DNA of 24,240 nt, from contig JBCDBY010000023.1 of the NCBI GenBank assembly GCA_039182715.1, forward strand, positions 1 to 24,240, given 5' to 3'. Below the pieces are notes generated by a model that was given only the letters and a program-made list of their open reading frames with translations, was not told where the DNA came from and ran no database searches. Numbering within the stretch: position 1 is the stretch's first letter; every line of letters starts with the position of its first letter. Below are positions 1-7,348 of this stretch, piece by piece. This DNA comes from JBCDBY01 sp039182715. GTDB lineage: Bacteria; Planctomycetota; PLA2. The position numbers were made by a program, and so were the translations under genes.

Positions 1-567
1 CGGGCGCGCACGGCCATCGCGCTTTCGGATGGGGGCCGGCATCGTGAGGCGATCACGCACTTTCGTCTGCTGCGCGACTATCGCGGCCGCACGATGGGCA
101 CGCAGGCGCACCTTGACGGCGCGGACCTCGTGTCGATCTCGCCGCCGACCTGGCTCGCCGCCGCCCACAGCCTCGAGTCGACCGGAAACCCTGCGCACGC
201 GTGGGCGTGGCTGCAGCAGGCGGCGCAGTATTTCGAGCGCTCCCAGGCCGGCCACGGGGACGTGTTGAAGCCGCAGTACGAGGCGTACAAGCGCCGCTTG
301 ACCAGGCCCGCGGGTGTGCGCGACCAGACCCTGAGCCAGATGGGCAGTGAGGTGTTCCGCGACGCGCGGGTCTCGCAGCCGTCGCAGAGCGTGGACGGCC
401 GCCGGCAGCAGGCCGCGTCCTTCGTGCGCTACGTCGAACAGCAGCACCAGCGCATCGCGCGTCTTCCGGAGGCGCAGCGGGCGGCGGAGCGCGAGAAGCT
501 GGCTCGCTACGTGGCACGCAACGCGCCGCCTCCGATCATCGGGGCGGGGCGTCGAGGTCGTCGATGA
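1..567 (+). CDS. C-terminal part of a TPR-like helical protein (5' truncated)
   Basis: The frame is open from base 1 to the TGA at 565-567, so the gene begins before the window; 188 residues are visible. An internal ATG at 94 lies inside the continuous frame and is probably not the true start. The visible part is helical and rich in Ala, Arg and Gln. Segments such as GRHREAITHFRLLRDYRG and GNPAHAWAWLQQAAQYFERS have the helix-pair look of tetratricopeptide-type repeats. The tail is an amphipathic, charged helix followed by a Pro/Gly/Arg-rich end. No catalytic motif is visible. Its last 32 bp overlap the 3' end of the convergent DinB-family gene. The N-terminal portion, which would define the function, is outside the window; repeat proteins of this kind often form the tail of membrane or scaffold proteins. 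Confidence 0.6.
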   Translation, partial: RARTAIALSDGGRHREAITHFRLLRDYRGRTMGTQAHLDGADLVSISPPTWLAAAHSLESTGNPAHAWAWLQQAAQYFERSQAGHGDVLKPQYEAYKRRLTRPAGVRDQTLSQMGSEVFRDARVSQPSQSVDGRRQQAASFVRYVEQQHQRIARLPEAQRAAEREKLARYVARNAPPPIIGAGRRGRR

Positions 568-1024
568 GCGCGAGGTGATGCCGCGTGTGGACGGCCACGA
601 AGCGGAGCCACTCGTTTCCGTCGAAGAGGCCGAGAAGAGGGTGCGGCATCGCGCCGTCGGCGAGGCCGGTCGGCGGCAGCTCGGCGAGCCAGCCGCGGCA
701 CGTCGCGAGGTTGGCGCGCGCACGGTCGAGATCGCCCTCCTCCGTCGGCCGGGTCGGTTGCGGCGCCTCGGCGCCGGCCGGAATGCGACCGCTGCGCAGA
801 ATGCGGCGGCCGATGACATCCGCCTTGCCTTCGCGCGTCTCCCCCTGGCCGGCCTGAATCACGTGCACCGCCTTGAGCGAGCGCACGGCGGCGATGGAGA
901 GGTGCTCGAGATGCTGCGCGGCGTTCCAGCCGTCGCGCGGCGTGCGCAGGTTGGGGTGGTCGAGCAGATTCTCCGCTTCGGCCAATGCGTCGTCGGCGTT
1001 TCGCCGAAGCTCCGCGAACTCCAT
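536..1024 (-). CDS. DinB-family putative metal-dependent protein
   Basis: This is a 162-residue four-helix-bundle type protein. The ATG at 1024 was chosen because it lies 2 bp after the stop of the upstream peptidase gene and begins the homologous part. A longer reading frame to 1204 only runs antiparallel to the peptidase and has low-complexity sequence. The DinB superfamily metal-site pattern is visible: QHLEH around residues 37-41 and HTRHH at 146-150, giving three or more His ligands. Members include thiol-dependent S-transferases (bacillithiol or mycothiol type), hydrolases and many uncharacterised proteins. The substrate cannot be told. The bacilliredoxin-like gene at 20348 makes a bacillithiol link conceivable but unproven. 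It is likely cotranscribed with, and translationally coupled to, the peptidase gene. Confidence 0.75.
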   Translation of the reverse strand: MEFAELRRNADDALAEAENLLDHPNLRTPRDGWNAAQHLEHLSIAAVRSLKAVHVIQAGQGETREGKADVIGRRILRSGRIPAGAEAPQPTRPTEEGDLDRARANLATCRGWLAELPPTGLADGAMPHPLLGLFDGNEWLRFVAVHTRHHLALIDDLDAPPR

Positions 1025-1026
1025 GG

Positions 1027-2499
1027 CTACGGCCGCGAGACTTCGTGGAAGTGCTGGATGACGTCGGCTTCCACCTTCTTCATCGACTTCCCCATCATCC
1101 GCTCGAACGCCTTCGTGCGGTTCTCGCCCCGGTTGATGCGTTCCAGGTACTCCTGGATGCGTTCGAGCGGAACGCGCCCGATCATCGAGTGGACGACCAG
1201 CCACGACTGGGAGTAGACGAGGCTCGCGTGCTCCGTCGAGCTGCCGGCCAGCACGAGGAAGTCACGGTAGTCGCTCGCCACGATCTTGGAAAGCGGCAGC
1301 ATCTTGCCCTTCGCCTTGGCGCGCTGGATGGTGCCGAGCCGATGCTTCGAGAGGCCGCCGTGGATCAGGAAGCCCGCCTCGACGGCGCTGCGCTCGTAGT
1401 AGCACGCCATGCCCTCCTCGAGCCAGCGCGGGACTTCGCACTGCTTGCCGCCGAGCCAGAGGTAGTTGTGGGAGAACGCGTGGAAGCTCTCGTGGAAGAG
1501 CGTCTCGAACATCGACTGGTTCTGGTCGAGCAGGATGCGGTTGTTGTGCACGATCTGCTTGTGGCACGCGCGGATGAACTCGTTGGCCTTCTTGACTTCC
1601 TTGTCCAACTCCTTCTTCGCCGCCTTGAGCCGTTCCCGCAGGGCGCGGAGCCGCTCCTTCTCCCACTCGTCGACCTTGCGCATGCGCGACTGCCGCCCGG
1701 CCAGCGGCCCGCGCTGCGCCTCGCGCCGGTACTTGGCCGCCGCGCGCTTGATCTCCTTGCGCCACTTCGCGGCCGACTCGTTGTAGCGCTTCTTCAGGTC
1801 GCGGATCTCATCCTTGTACGCGTCCGCCTTGCGCTCCTCCGCCTCGATGCTCGCGCGGATCCGCTTGACCTTCTCGACCTCGGCGAGATTGCAGACGCCG
1901 ATGAGGTTGTTCTTGGTGTCGTAGAAGGCGGGGTTCTGCAGGACGATCTGGTACTTCCTGGCCATGAACCGGTTGTATTCGTCGCGCCGGGCGAACAGGT
2001 ACACGGGGATCCGCCGGTCGCGCTCCCTGCTCACGCGGAAGTTCTGACGAAACGCCGTGAACATCTCCTCGAGGTAGTGGGTCACCTCGCGCACGAAGTG
2101 CTCGTCGCACGTGGAGAGGATTTCGAAGTGCTCGCTCTCCGATCGCAGGCCGGTGATGCCGCGGAAGCGGACGCGGTCGACGCGAATCGCCTTGAGCGAC
2201 TGGTAGACGTGCATCGGCCGATCGCCGAGCGCCTCGGAGCGGGCGATGACGCGGCGGCGCAGCTCCGCCGTCATGCGCTCGATGCGTTCGATCTCGGAGC
2301 GGGCGAACGTCTGATCGGCGGTCCCCGCGATCTCCTTCTTCTTGCCGATGCGAATCCAGCGGAAGTGCACTTCCTTCTCGGTTTCCGAGAGGATCGCGCC
2401 CTCCATGCGGCCGCCGTTCTTGAGGTGCAGCACGTCGAGGGCAGCGGCCGGAACCGCCAGCAGCAACAGGGCGCCCGCGACGAACTTTGCCGTTCCCAT
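1027..2499 (-). CDS. Exported HExxH metallopeptidase, DUF1570-like, with coiled-coil insertion
   Basis: The product has 490 residues. The ATG at 2499 is followed by a signal peptide (MGTAKF, then a Leu/Ala-rich core ending AVPAAA near residue 20). An in-frame codon at 2538 would put 13 unlikely residues before the signal. Residues 21-75 form a small beta-rich segment containing HLKNGGRMEGAI. The peptidase core has HESFH at 336-340 and WLEEGMACYYE around 359-369, the HExxH plus downstream Glu pattern of gluzincin-type zinc peptidases such as DUF1570. Between the N-terminal fold and the HExxH helix lies a roughly 100-residue Lys/Arg/Glu-rich coiled coil (about 206-310). It probably acts in the periplasm or outer envelope. 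The substrate is unknown. It is first in a two-gene unit with the DinB-family gene and has a good sigma70-like promoter. Confidence 0.8.
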   Translation of the reverse strand: MGTAKFVAGALLLLAVPAAALDVLHLKNGGRMEGAILSETEKEVHFRWIRIGKKKEIAGTADQTFARSEIERIERMTAELRRRVIARSEALGDRPMHVYQSLKAIRVDRVRFRGITGLRSESEHFEILSTCDEHFVREVTHYLEEMFTAFRQNFRVSRERDRRIPVYLFARRDEYNRFMARKYQIVLQNPAFYDTKNNLIGVCNLAEVEKVKRIRASIEAEERKADAYKDEIRDLKKRYNESAAKWRKEIKRAAAKYRREAQRGPLAGRQSRMRKVDEWEKERLRALRERLKAAKKELDKEVKKANEFIRACHKQIVHNNRILLDQNQSMFETLFHESFHAFSHNYLWLGGKQCEVPRWLEEGMACYYERSAVEAGFLIHGGLSKHRLGTIQRAKAKGKMLPLSKIVASDYRDFLVLAGSSTEHASLVYSQSWLVVHSMIGRVPLERIQEYLERINRGENRTKAFERMMGKSMKKVEADVIQHFHEVSRP

Positions 2500-2509
2500 T
2501 CCGCGTTCC

Positions 2510-2538
2510 AAGCTACGGGTGTCCCACCACCCGGTCAA
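2510..2538 (-). promoter_or_regulatory. Sigma70-like promoter of the peptidase gene
   Basis: On the minus strand, TTGACC (2538-2533) is separated by exactly 17 bp from TAGCTT (2515-2510). The -10 box ends 10 bases before the ATG at 2499, so a start 6-7 bases downstream would leave a leader of only a few bases. This is the clearest two-box promoter in the window. Confidence 0.6.
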
Positions 2539-2544
2539 TGGGCC

Positions 2545-2567
2545 TATATTGGGTAAGGAAAGGGGAG
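2545..2567 (+). promoter_or_regulatory. -10 box and strong ribosome binding site of the STAS gene
   Basis: TATATT at 2545-2550 is a good -10 box but has no convincing -35 at 17 bp. It is followed by a purine-rich stretch at 2556-2567 with GGGGAG ending 4 bases before the ATG at 2572. Unlike most first genes in this window, this one has a clear Shine-Dalgarno sequence. The presumed -35 area would overlap the spacer of the divergent peptidase promoter. Confidence 0.45.
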
Positions 2568-2571
2568 TCTC

Positions 2572-3345
2572 ATGAGAATCCAGTTACGACAGCAAGGGGA
2601 TGTCGATGTGCTGGTGTGCGCCGGCGAGTTCGACGGACAGGGTGCCCGCGACTACGAGAAGGCGATCGAGCCGCTCATCCAGGCATACCGGACTCGGCTG
2701 GTCCTCGATTTCGAGGGCCTCGAGTACCTCGACTCGCGCGGGCTGCAGAGTCTGATCCGCACACACAACCTGGTGCGGCCCATGGGGGGCGGTCAGGTCG
2801 TGGCGGCGCCCAACCGCTTCGTGAAGACCGTCATCAAGACGACCGGCATCGACGGCATCGTGCCGATCTACGCGACGCCCGACGACGCGTGCCGCTCCTT
2901 CGACGAACCGGACGGCGTCCAGCCGGACGACCTCTCGGACGTGCCGATCGACGACGCGGTCGTGGGGCGTATCGAGCTCGCGTTCGGACTGCAGGGACGG
3001 CCCGAGCGCGAGGCGACCGGACGCGTCGTCTCGATGTTCGAGGCGGGGCTCACGTTCCGCTATCCGCTCGACGGCGGGGACGCGCCGATCGACGAGAGCG
3101 AGCTGCAGATCGGCCAGGAGATCTGGATGCGGATGCAGGGCATTGCCTTCGCGCCGGAGCGCACGATCAAGCTGACGGCGTCGATCTCGTTCGCCTACGC
3201 GCCGCAGGGCGGGACCTGGTATCGCGTGCGCTTCAAGCGGGTGGAGGCCGAGGATCTGGTCCTGCTCAACCAGTGCGCGGGCGCGAACGACGCGCAGATC
3301 AAGTTCCGCGGTCCGGTCAGCGAAGAAACCACACCCGCCGGATAA
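2572..3345 (+). CDS. STAS-domain protein with PilZ-like C-terminal domain
   Basis: The product has 257 residues. Residues 1-110 are a STAS domain of the anti-sigma-factor-antagonist type: a short beta start, FDGQGARDYEK, the LVLDFEGLEYLDSRGL segment and the following helix. The DSxGL phosphorylation loop is at 54-58 and keeps its Ser55. Residues 120-250 form a beta-rich domain with GRPEREATGRVVSMFEAGL and a later VRFKRVE strand, reminiscent of PilZ. However, the canonical D/NxSxxG reads SMFEAG here, so c-di-GMP binding is doubtful. It likely acts in the cytoplasm as a signalling switch, perhaps joining partner-switching phosphorylation to envelope or motility control. No kinase or anti-sigma gene is adjacent. 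Its last 29 bp overlap the convergent SnoaL-like gene. The STAS call is firm; the PilZ call is tentative. Confidence 0.78.
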   Translation: MRIQLRQQGDVDVLVCAGEFDGQGARDYEKAIEPLIQAYRTRLVLDFEGLEYLDSRGLQSLIRTHNLVRPMGGGQVVAAPNRFVKTVIKTTGIDGIVPIYATPDDACRSFDEPDGVQPDDLSDVPIDDAVVGRIELAFGLQGRPEREATGRVVSMFEAGLTFRYPLDGGDAPIDESELQIGQEIWMRMQGIAFAPERTIKLTASISFAYAPQGGTWYRVRFKRVEAEDLVLLNQCAGANDAQIKFRGPVSEETTPAG

Positions 3346-3655
3346 GCCCGTCGATCACCTCGTACGTCGCCACCGCGCGGACCGGTTCCGCGCGGCCGGT
3401 GACGTACTCCTGGTCGATGACGAACCGGTCGTGGCAGAGGCGCGCGACGAGCTCGCAGTGCAGGTCGGGCGTGGCGTCGAACATGCGTCCGTAGACCGGC
3501 CGCATCGCCTCCCGCCCCTGCAGCTTCGCTTCCGTCCCGGGCAGGTCGAACACCTCCACGTCCTCGGTGTAGCAGGCGAGAAACGCCTCGAGGTCGCGGG
3601 CGTTGTACGCGTCGAGCTGCGCCTGGGCGGCTTCTTCGGGGGTTCTAGCGGGCAT
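3317..3655 (-). CDS. SnoaL-like / NTF2-fold protein
   Basis: The product has 112 residues, the normal length for a single SnoaL-like (NTF2-superfamily) alpha+beta barrel. The pattern is typical: an N-terminal helix (AAQAQLDAYNARDLEAFLACY), then TEDVEVFDLPG, a central GREAMRPVYGRMF helix and four strands ending with VATYEVIDGLIRRVWFLR. Such proteins are small cytoplasmic enzymes or ligand binders (cyclases, isomerases, steroid or polyketide-type hydrolases) and many have no known substrate. The start at 3655 overlaps the end of the upstream lipoprotein gene by 11 bp, so translation is probably coupled. The 3' end overlaps the STAS gene tail to tail. Confidence 0.78.
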   Translation of the reverse strand: MPARTPEEAAQAQLDAYNARDLEAFLACYTEDVEVFDLPGTEAKLQGREAMRPVYGRMFDATPDLHCELVARLCHDRFVIDQEYVTGRAEPVRAVATYEVIDGLIRRVWFLR

Positions 3656-4205
3656 CGAGCCCCCGCATGTCCACGCCGACGTCGCGCAGCCGGTCGAGGG
3701 GGCGTTCGCCGTGCCAGCCGGCGAAGCGCACGGAGTCCGACTCCACGGCGCGCTGCAGCTCGCCCCAGCCCGCGTGGATCATGTCGCCGGACTTCATGCC
3801 GAGGAACGTGGTGGTGTTGCCCCGGCGCAGGCTCAACCGGTAGCGGTGCCCCAGCGGAAACAGGAAACGCTCCACGCGGATCGCCCCGTCTTTCGTGGCG
3901 ATCTCCAGCGTGTCGGGCCGTCGCCAGGCGATGATCTCCTCCCCGTCCGCCGTGTCGATCTCGATGCCGCGCAGGACTCGTTCGGAGCGCTCGAGGTGGT
4001 CGTATTCCGCGGTCGACAGCGCGAAGGAGAGCTTTCCCAGCGCCGCTTTCGCTGCTTTGCGCCGGAGCCAGTAGGTGCCCGATCCCGTCGAATACGCCGC
4101 TTCCGAGATCGTTCCCTCCCGAAGCGTCCGGTTCACGACCGTGCCCGCGTTCTCTTTCGTCCCCGCGCACGCCGCCACCACCAACAACAGCCAAATCCAT
4201 CGCAT
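3645..4205 (-). CDS. Putative lipoprotein of unknown function
   Basis: The product has 186 residues. It starts with MRWIWLLLVVAACAG, a short charged start, hydrophobic core and lipobox VAAC with Cys at residue 13, so it is probably a lipid-anchored envelope protein. The mature part is beta-rich with many Arg/Glu residues. It includes an ADGEEIIAWRRPDTLEIATKDGAIRVERFLF region that looks like strands of a small beta-sheet domain. No family was recognised. It heads a two-gene unit with the SnoaL-like gene (11-bp overlap). The start codon is preceded at 6 bases by TAGGGT and has no Shine-Dalgarno sequence. Confidence 0.7.
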   Translation of the reverse strand: MRWIWLLLVVAACAGTKENAGTVVNRTLREGTISEAAYSTGSGTYWLRRKAAKAALGKLSFALSTAEYDHLERSERVLRGIEIDTADGEEIIAWRRPDTLEIATKDGAIRVERFLFPLGHRYRLSLRRGNTTTFLGMKSGDMIHAGWGELQRAVESDSVRFAGWHGERPLDRLRDVGVDMRGLDAR

Positions 4206-4211
4206 CCGTTC

Positions 4212-4217
4212 ACCCTA
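4212..4217 (-). promoter_or_regulatory. -10-like box TAGGGT, lipoprotein gene
   Basis: On the minus strand TAGGGT is followed by 6 bases (GAACGG) and the ATG at 4205. There is no Shine-Dalgarno sequence, so transcription would start at or next to the start codon. No consensus -35 is seen 17 bp upstream; that position overlaps the divergent -10 box at 4240-4245. Confidence 0.4.
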
Positions 4218-4239
4218 GCACCGAGCCCCCAGCCCGCAC

Positions 4240-4245
4240 TATCCT
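4240..4245 (+). promoter_or_regulatory. -10-like box TATCCT, Na/Pi cotransporter gene
   Basis: TATCCT is followed by 8 bases (GCGCCCCC) and the ATG at 4254, with no Shine-Dalgarno sequence. This fits a leaderless or near-leaderless transcript. A -35 at normal spacing would fall on the -10 box of the divergent lipoprotein gene. Confidence 0.45.
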
Positions 4246-4253
4246 GCGCCCCC

Positions 4254-5900
4254 ATGGACACGACCGCCATCGTCATGGGCCTCGGCGGAGGCCTCGCGCT
4301 TTTCCTCTTCGGGCTCAGCCTGCTCACCGACACGCTCAAGCAGGTTGCCGGCGGCGGGATGAAGACGCTGCTGCAGAAGATGACGCGCACGCGCCTGCTC
4401 GGCGCGACCACCGGCGCGGTGGTGACCGCGATCATTCAGTCCTCGTCGGTCACGACCGTGCTCGTCGTCGGGTTCATGACCGCCGGGTTGCTCACCCTGC
4501 AGCAGGCGATCCCCGTGATCATGGGCGCCAACATCGGCTCGACCGTGATGGCGCAGATCATCGCCTTCGACATCACGGCGTGGGCCTTGCCGCTCATCTT
4601 CCTCGGCTTCCTCATGCGCGAGTTCGCCAAGCGCGAAGTGATCCGTCAGGTCGGGACGATGGTCATGGGCATCGGCATGATCTTCCTCGGCATGGGTGCG
4701 ATGTCCGACGCGACGCGACCGCTGCGCACCTACCAGCCGTTCCTCGACGCGCTCGCCGCCATGGACAACCCGATCCTCGGCATCCTCGCCGGCGCCGTGT
4801 TCACCGCCATGGTGCAGAGCAGCGCGGCGACGACCGGCATCGCGATCGCCTTCGCGGGTCAGGGGCTGATTTCGCTCGAAGCGGGCATCGCGATCGCGTT
4901 CGGCGCCAACATCGGCACCTGCGCCACCGCCGTGCTCGCCGCGCTCGGCAAGCCGGCGCCCGCCAAACAGGCCGCCGCGGCGCACCTCGTGTTCAACATC
5001 CTCGGCGTCGCCATCTGGGTCTTCTTCATTCCGCAGCTTGCGACGCTGGTCCGCGACCTTTCGCCGGCGTTCGAGAACCTGCAGGGCGAAGCGCGCATGG
5101 CGGCGGAGACCCCGCGCCAGATCGCGAACGCGCACACGATCTTCAACATCATCAACACGGTTCTCTTCCTGCCCTTCTCCACGCAGCTCGCCACGCTCGT
5201 GCGCAGGATCGTGCCGGATGATCCGCCCTCGGAGCGCATCGAGTCGAAGTTCATCGACGAGGGTCTGCTCGAGACGCCGCGTCTCGCCATCGAAGCGGCG
5301 CACGGCGAGGTCGGCTACATCGGCCAGCGCGGGCTCTTCCTCGTGGAGCGGCTCACCAACTTCGAGGACATCGAGAAAAACATGGAGCTGGCCAAGGACC
5401 TGGATCGCGTGCACCAGGCGCTGGCCAGCTATCTGGTCAAGATCCGCCACGGGGATCTGAGCGACAAGGAGGCGGACAAGGTGTCGGACCTCCAGGCGGT
5501 GACCGAATACATGGAGAGCGCGAACGAGATCATCACGCACTCGCTGCTCCCCGCCGTGAAGGAGTATGGGGATCACGTCGGCGTCGCGAAGTTCCGGGAG
5601 TCGCATCCGCTCGACCGATTGGCCGAGGACGTCTTCCGCCAGTTCCGGGAGGTTCTGCTCGCCTACGAAGACAACGATGTCGTCCGCGCGCAGGCGGTCA
5701 TCGACGAGAAGAAAACGCTGCAGCAGGTCGCGTCCGATACCCGTGTTCAGCTGCGCGCTCTCGCGGAAAGCGGCGATGACGCGATGCTGGAGGCGTACCG
5801 CGGCTACATCCGCGTGGTGGAGCACCTGCAGCGGCTGTACTACGTGACCAAGAGAATTGCCAAGCGCATCGTGCAGACCGAGGCGAAGATGGCGGCATGA
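4254..5900 (+). CDS. Na+/phosphate cotransporter with PhoU-like C-terminal domain
   Basis: The product has 548 residues, the usual length for the NptA/YjbB-type Na_Pi_cotrans (PNaS) family. The inner-membrane part (about 1-320) carries the two inverted-repeat signatures: QSSSVTT at 62-68 with GANIGS at 91-96, and QSSAATT at 188-194 with GANIGT at 218-223. Hydrophobic helices lie between them. Residues 340-548 are helical with a PhoU-like pattern, cytoplasmic, and presumably gate or regulate transport. The ATG at 4254 begins MDTTAIVMGLGGGLALFLFG, the expected first helix; the longer upstream frame is antisense to other genes. The next gene overlaps by 4 bp (ATGA), so the two products are made together. 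The role is phosphate uptake or efflux driven by the sodium gradient; direction cannot be told. Confidence 0.93.
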   Translation: MDTTAIVMGLGGGLALFLFGLSLLTDTLKQVAGGGMKTLLQKMTRTRLLGATTGAVVTAIIQSSSVTTVLVVGFMTAGLLTLQQAIPVIMGANIGSTVMAQIIAFDITAWALPLIFLGFLMREFAKREVIRQVGTMVMGIGMIFLGMGAMSDATRPLRTYQPFLDALAAMDNPILGILAGAVFTAMVQSSAATTGIAIAFAGQGLISLEAGIAIAFGANIGTCATAVLAALGKPAPAKQAAAAHLVFNILGVAIWVFFIPQLATLVRDLSPAFENLQGEARMAAETPRQIANAHTIFNIINTVLFLPFSTQLATLVRRIVPDDPPSERIESKFIDEGLLETPRLAIEAAHGEVGYIGQRGLFLVERLTNFEDIEKNMELAKDLDRVHQALASYLVKIRHGDLSDKEADKVSDLQAVTEYMESANEIITHSLLPAVKEYGDHVGVAKFRESHPLDRLAEDVFRQFREVLLAYEDNDVVRAQAVIDEKKTLQQVASDTRVQLRALAESGDDAMLEAYRGYIRVVEHLQRLYYVTKRIAKRIVQTEAKMAA

Positions 5901-6745
5901 TGCGCGTCGCCGGCCTCGCTCTCCTGCTGCTTCTGCTTCCGGGCGCCAAGACCTGGTCGAAGAAGCACAAGATCGGCGTCTCGCTGCCGCAGCGCTGGAA
6001 CCTCGTCAAGACCGACGACGGCGCGCGCGCCTTCGTTGTCGAGGGGCCCCAGCTCGGCGACGGCAGTCCGCACCTGGTCATCTGGTCGCTCGGCTCGGCG
6101 GGCGAACGCACGCTCAAGCAGTGGGCCGAGAACCTCGACGGCAAGCTGCGCACGCGCGCCGGCTGGAAGCGCACCGCCATGGTCGATCACACCGTCGGTC
6201 CGTGGCCCGCCATCCGCATGGGCTACGGCTTCCAGGAGGAGGGCAAGGCGAAGGGCCGCGCCCGCGTCTCGGTCGTGCTCTACGGCGGGTCGATCGTCGT
6301 CTTCGAGATGTCGGGTTCCGCCCGCGGCTTTCCCGCGGCGACGTTCGACCGCGTCGAGAAGTCGCTCGAGGCGAAGTGGGAGACGGTGGCGCTGCCCGAC
6401 AAGGCGAAGGCGCACGTGCCGCCCGGCTGGCAGGTCATGCCGACGCCGAAAGGCATGCGCGCCGCCGGACCGCGCGGTGCACTGGTCATCCTGCAGCAGG
6501 GCAATCAGCCACCGCAGGGCAGCAAGCCGGAAGGCACGCTCCTGTTCCTCGGCGAGAAGCGCGCCGTGCAGACCGACACGCGCGAGTTCAAGGGGTCCGC
6601 GGTGCAGCTGCGCTGGGTCACGCACGCGGGATGGGAAGGCGTCATCATCATGCCCAAGGACGCCTGGGCCGAGATCGGGCCCGGTGCGCGCGCCATCCTC
6701 GCGCGCTTCGAACTCCCGCCGCCACGCGACGGGAAGTCGGACTAG
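5897..6745 (+). CDS. Exported two-lobed protein, possibly PsbP/DcrB-like fold
   Basis: The product has 282 residues and starts at the ATG overlapping the cotransporter stop (a second ATG follows at once). The signal peptide is MMRVAGLALLLLLLPGAKT, so it is exported. The mature part seems to hold two related lobes. The first (about 20-160) begins KIGVSLPQRWNLVK and the second (about 170-275) begins KAHVPPGWQVMPT. A short strand, 'P-x-x-W' and alternating strands recall the PsbP/Mog1/DcrB fold, in which a lipoprotein binds a membrane partner. This is a pattern-level guess without firm homology. The ATGA coupling to the phosphate cotransporter suggests an accessory role in the same envelope process. 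It ends 2 bp from the convergent lipoprotein gene. Confidence 0.65.
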   Translation: MMRVAGLALLLLLLPGAKTWSKKHKIGVSLPQRWNLVKTDDGARAFVVEGPQLGDGSPHLVIWSLGSAGERTLKQWAENLDGKLRTRAGWKRTAMVDHTVGPWPAIRMGYGFQEEGKAKGRARVSVVLYGGSIVVFEMSGSARGFPAATFDRVEKSLEAKWETVALPDKAKAHVPPGWQVMPTPKGMRAAGPRGALVILQQGNQPPQGSKPEGTLLFLGEKRAVQTDTREFKGSAVQLRWVTHAGWEGVIIMPKDAWAEIGPGARAILARFELPPPRDGKSD

Positions 6746-6747
6746 TT

Positions 6748-7287
6748 TCACGTGAAGCGCGGGGCGGGCATTGTCGGCATGATCGGCGCGATCGGCCCCA
6801 TCGCGATGTCGCTCGCGAGATACCAGAGCCCGTCCGTGCGCACCATCTTGATGCGCCGCTCGCTGTCGCGGCGCCCGTCGATGACGCTCACCTTGACCGA
6901 CGCGGTGTCGCCGTATTCCCTCACCTCGAGGATGGCGAGGCTCATCTTCTTGAACTTGTCGTCCTGATCGCGGTCGCGCATCTGCGCCGCGGTGATGTCG
7001 AGTGCCTCGCGCGGGCTCGCGTCGACGAAGTCGTCGAGCCCGAACTTCTTCTGGAAGTCGGGCGGGATCGCCGAGAGCGCCATCTGCGCCGCCTCGATCT
7101 GCCCGTCGATCTGCGCGCGCGCGGACGGCGCCATCATGTCGTAGAGGCAGCCGAATTCGAGGTCGCGCATCGCGCCCTCGTAGTTGCGCAGCGTGTCGCG
7201 CGGCGTGGCGCCGGGACCGTACGCGGCGCCGCACGCCGTGAGGAGTCCCAAAAGGAGACAGAGAGTCAGCCGCTTCCCGGTTCCCAT
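6748..7287 (-). CDS. Putative lipoprotein of unknown function
   Basis: The product has 179 residues. The ATG at 7287 starts MGTGKRLTLCLLLGLLTACG, a classical lipoprotein signal with lipobox LTAC. An in-frame start at 7467 would add 60 residues antisense to the neighbouring gene and was rejected. The mature protein begins TPRDTLRNYEGAMRDLEFGCLYDMM, then a helical middle and a C-terminal beta hairpin region with VREYGDTASVKVSVIDG and MVRTDGLWYLASD. That order resembles the DUF4878/NTF2-like lipoproteins, where the last strands carry a W-Y motif. Function is unknown; it is probably in the envelope. It is transcribed alone, divergent from another lipoprotein gene 61 bp away. Confidence 0.72.
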   Translation of the reverse strand: MGTGKRLTLCLLLGLLTACGAAYGPGATPRDTLRNYEGAMRDLEFGCLYDMMAPSARAQIDGQIEAAQMALSAIPPDFQKKFGLDDFVDASPREALDITAAQMRDRDQDDKFKKMSLAILEVREYGDTASVKVSVIDGRRDSERRIKMVRTDGLWYLASDIAMGPIAPIMPTMPAPRFT

Positions 7288-7293
7288 GGTTTC

Positions 7294-7299
7294 GTTATC
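7294..7299 (-). promoter_or_regulatory. -10-like box GATAAC, lipoprotein gene
   Basis: On the minus strand GATAAC is followed by 6 bases (GAAACC) and the ATG at 7287, with no Shine-Dalgarno sequence. It matches four of the six -10 consensus positions and has the same spacing as the other start-proximal boxes in this window. Confidence 0.35.
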
Positions 7300-7348
7300 G
7301 GTGTGGTTCGTGGTGTCTTTAGGCACGATGGGTGCTACCGGGAATCCC

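Noticed and set aside
985..2556. 523-codon plus-strand frame antisense to the peptidase gene
   Set aside because: Its Leu/Arg/Val/Glu-rich, motif-free translation is a high-GC shadow; the opposite strand has a signal peptide, HESFH and a promoter.
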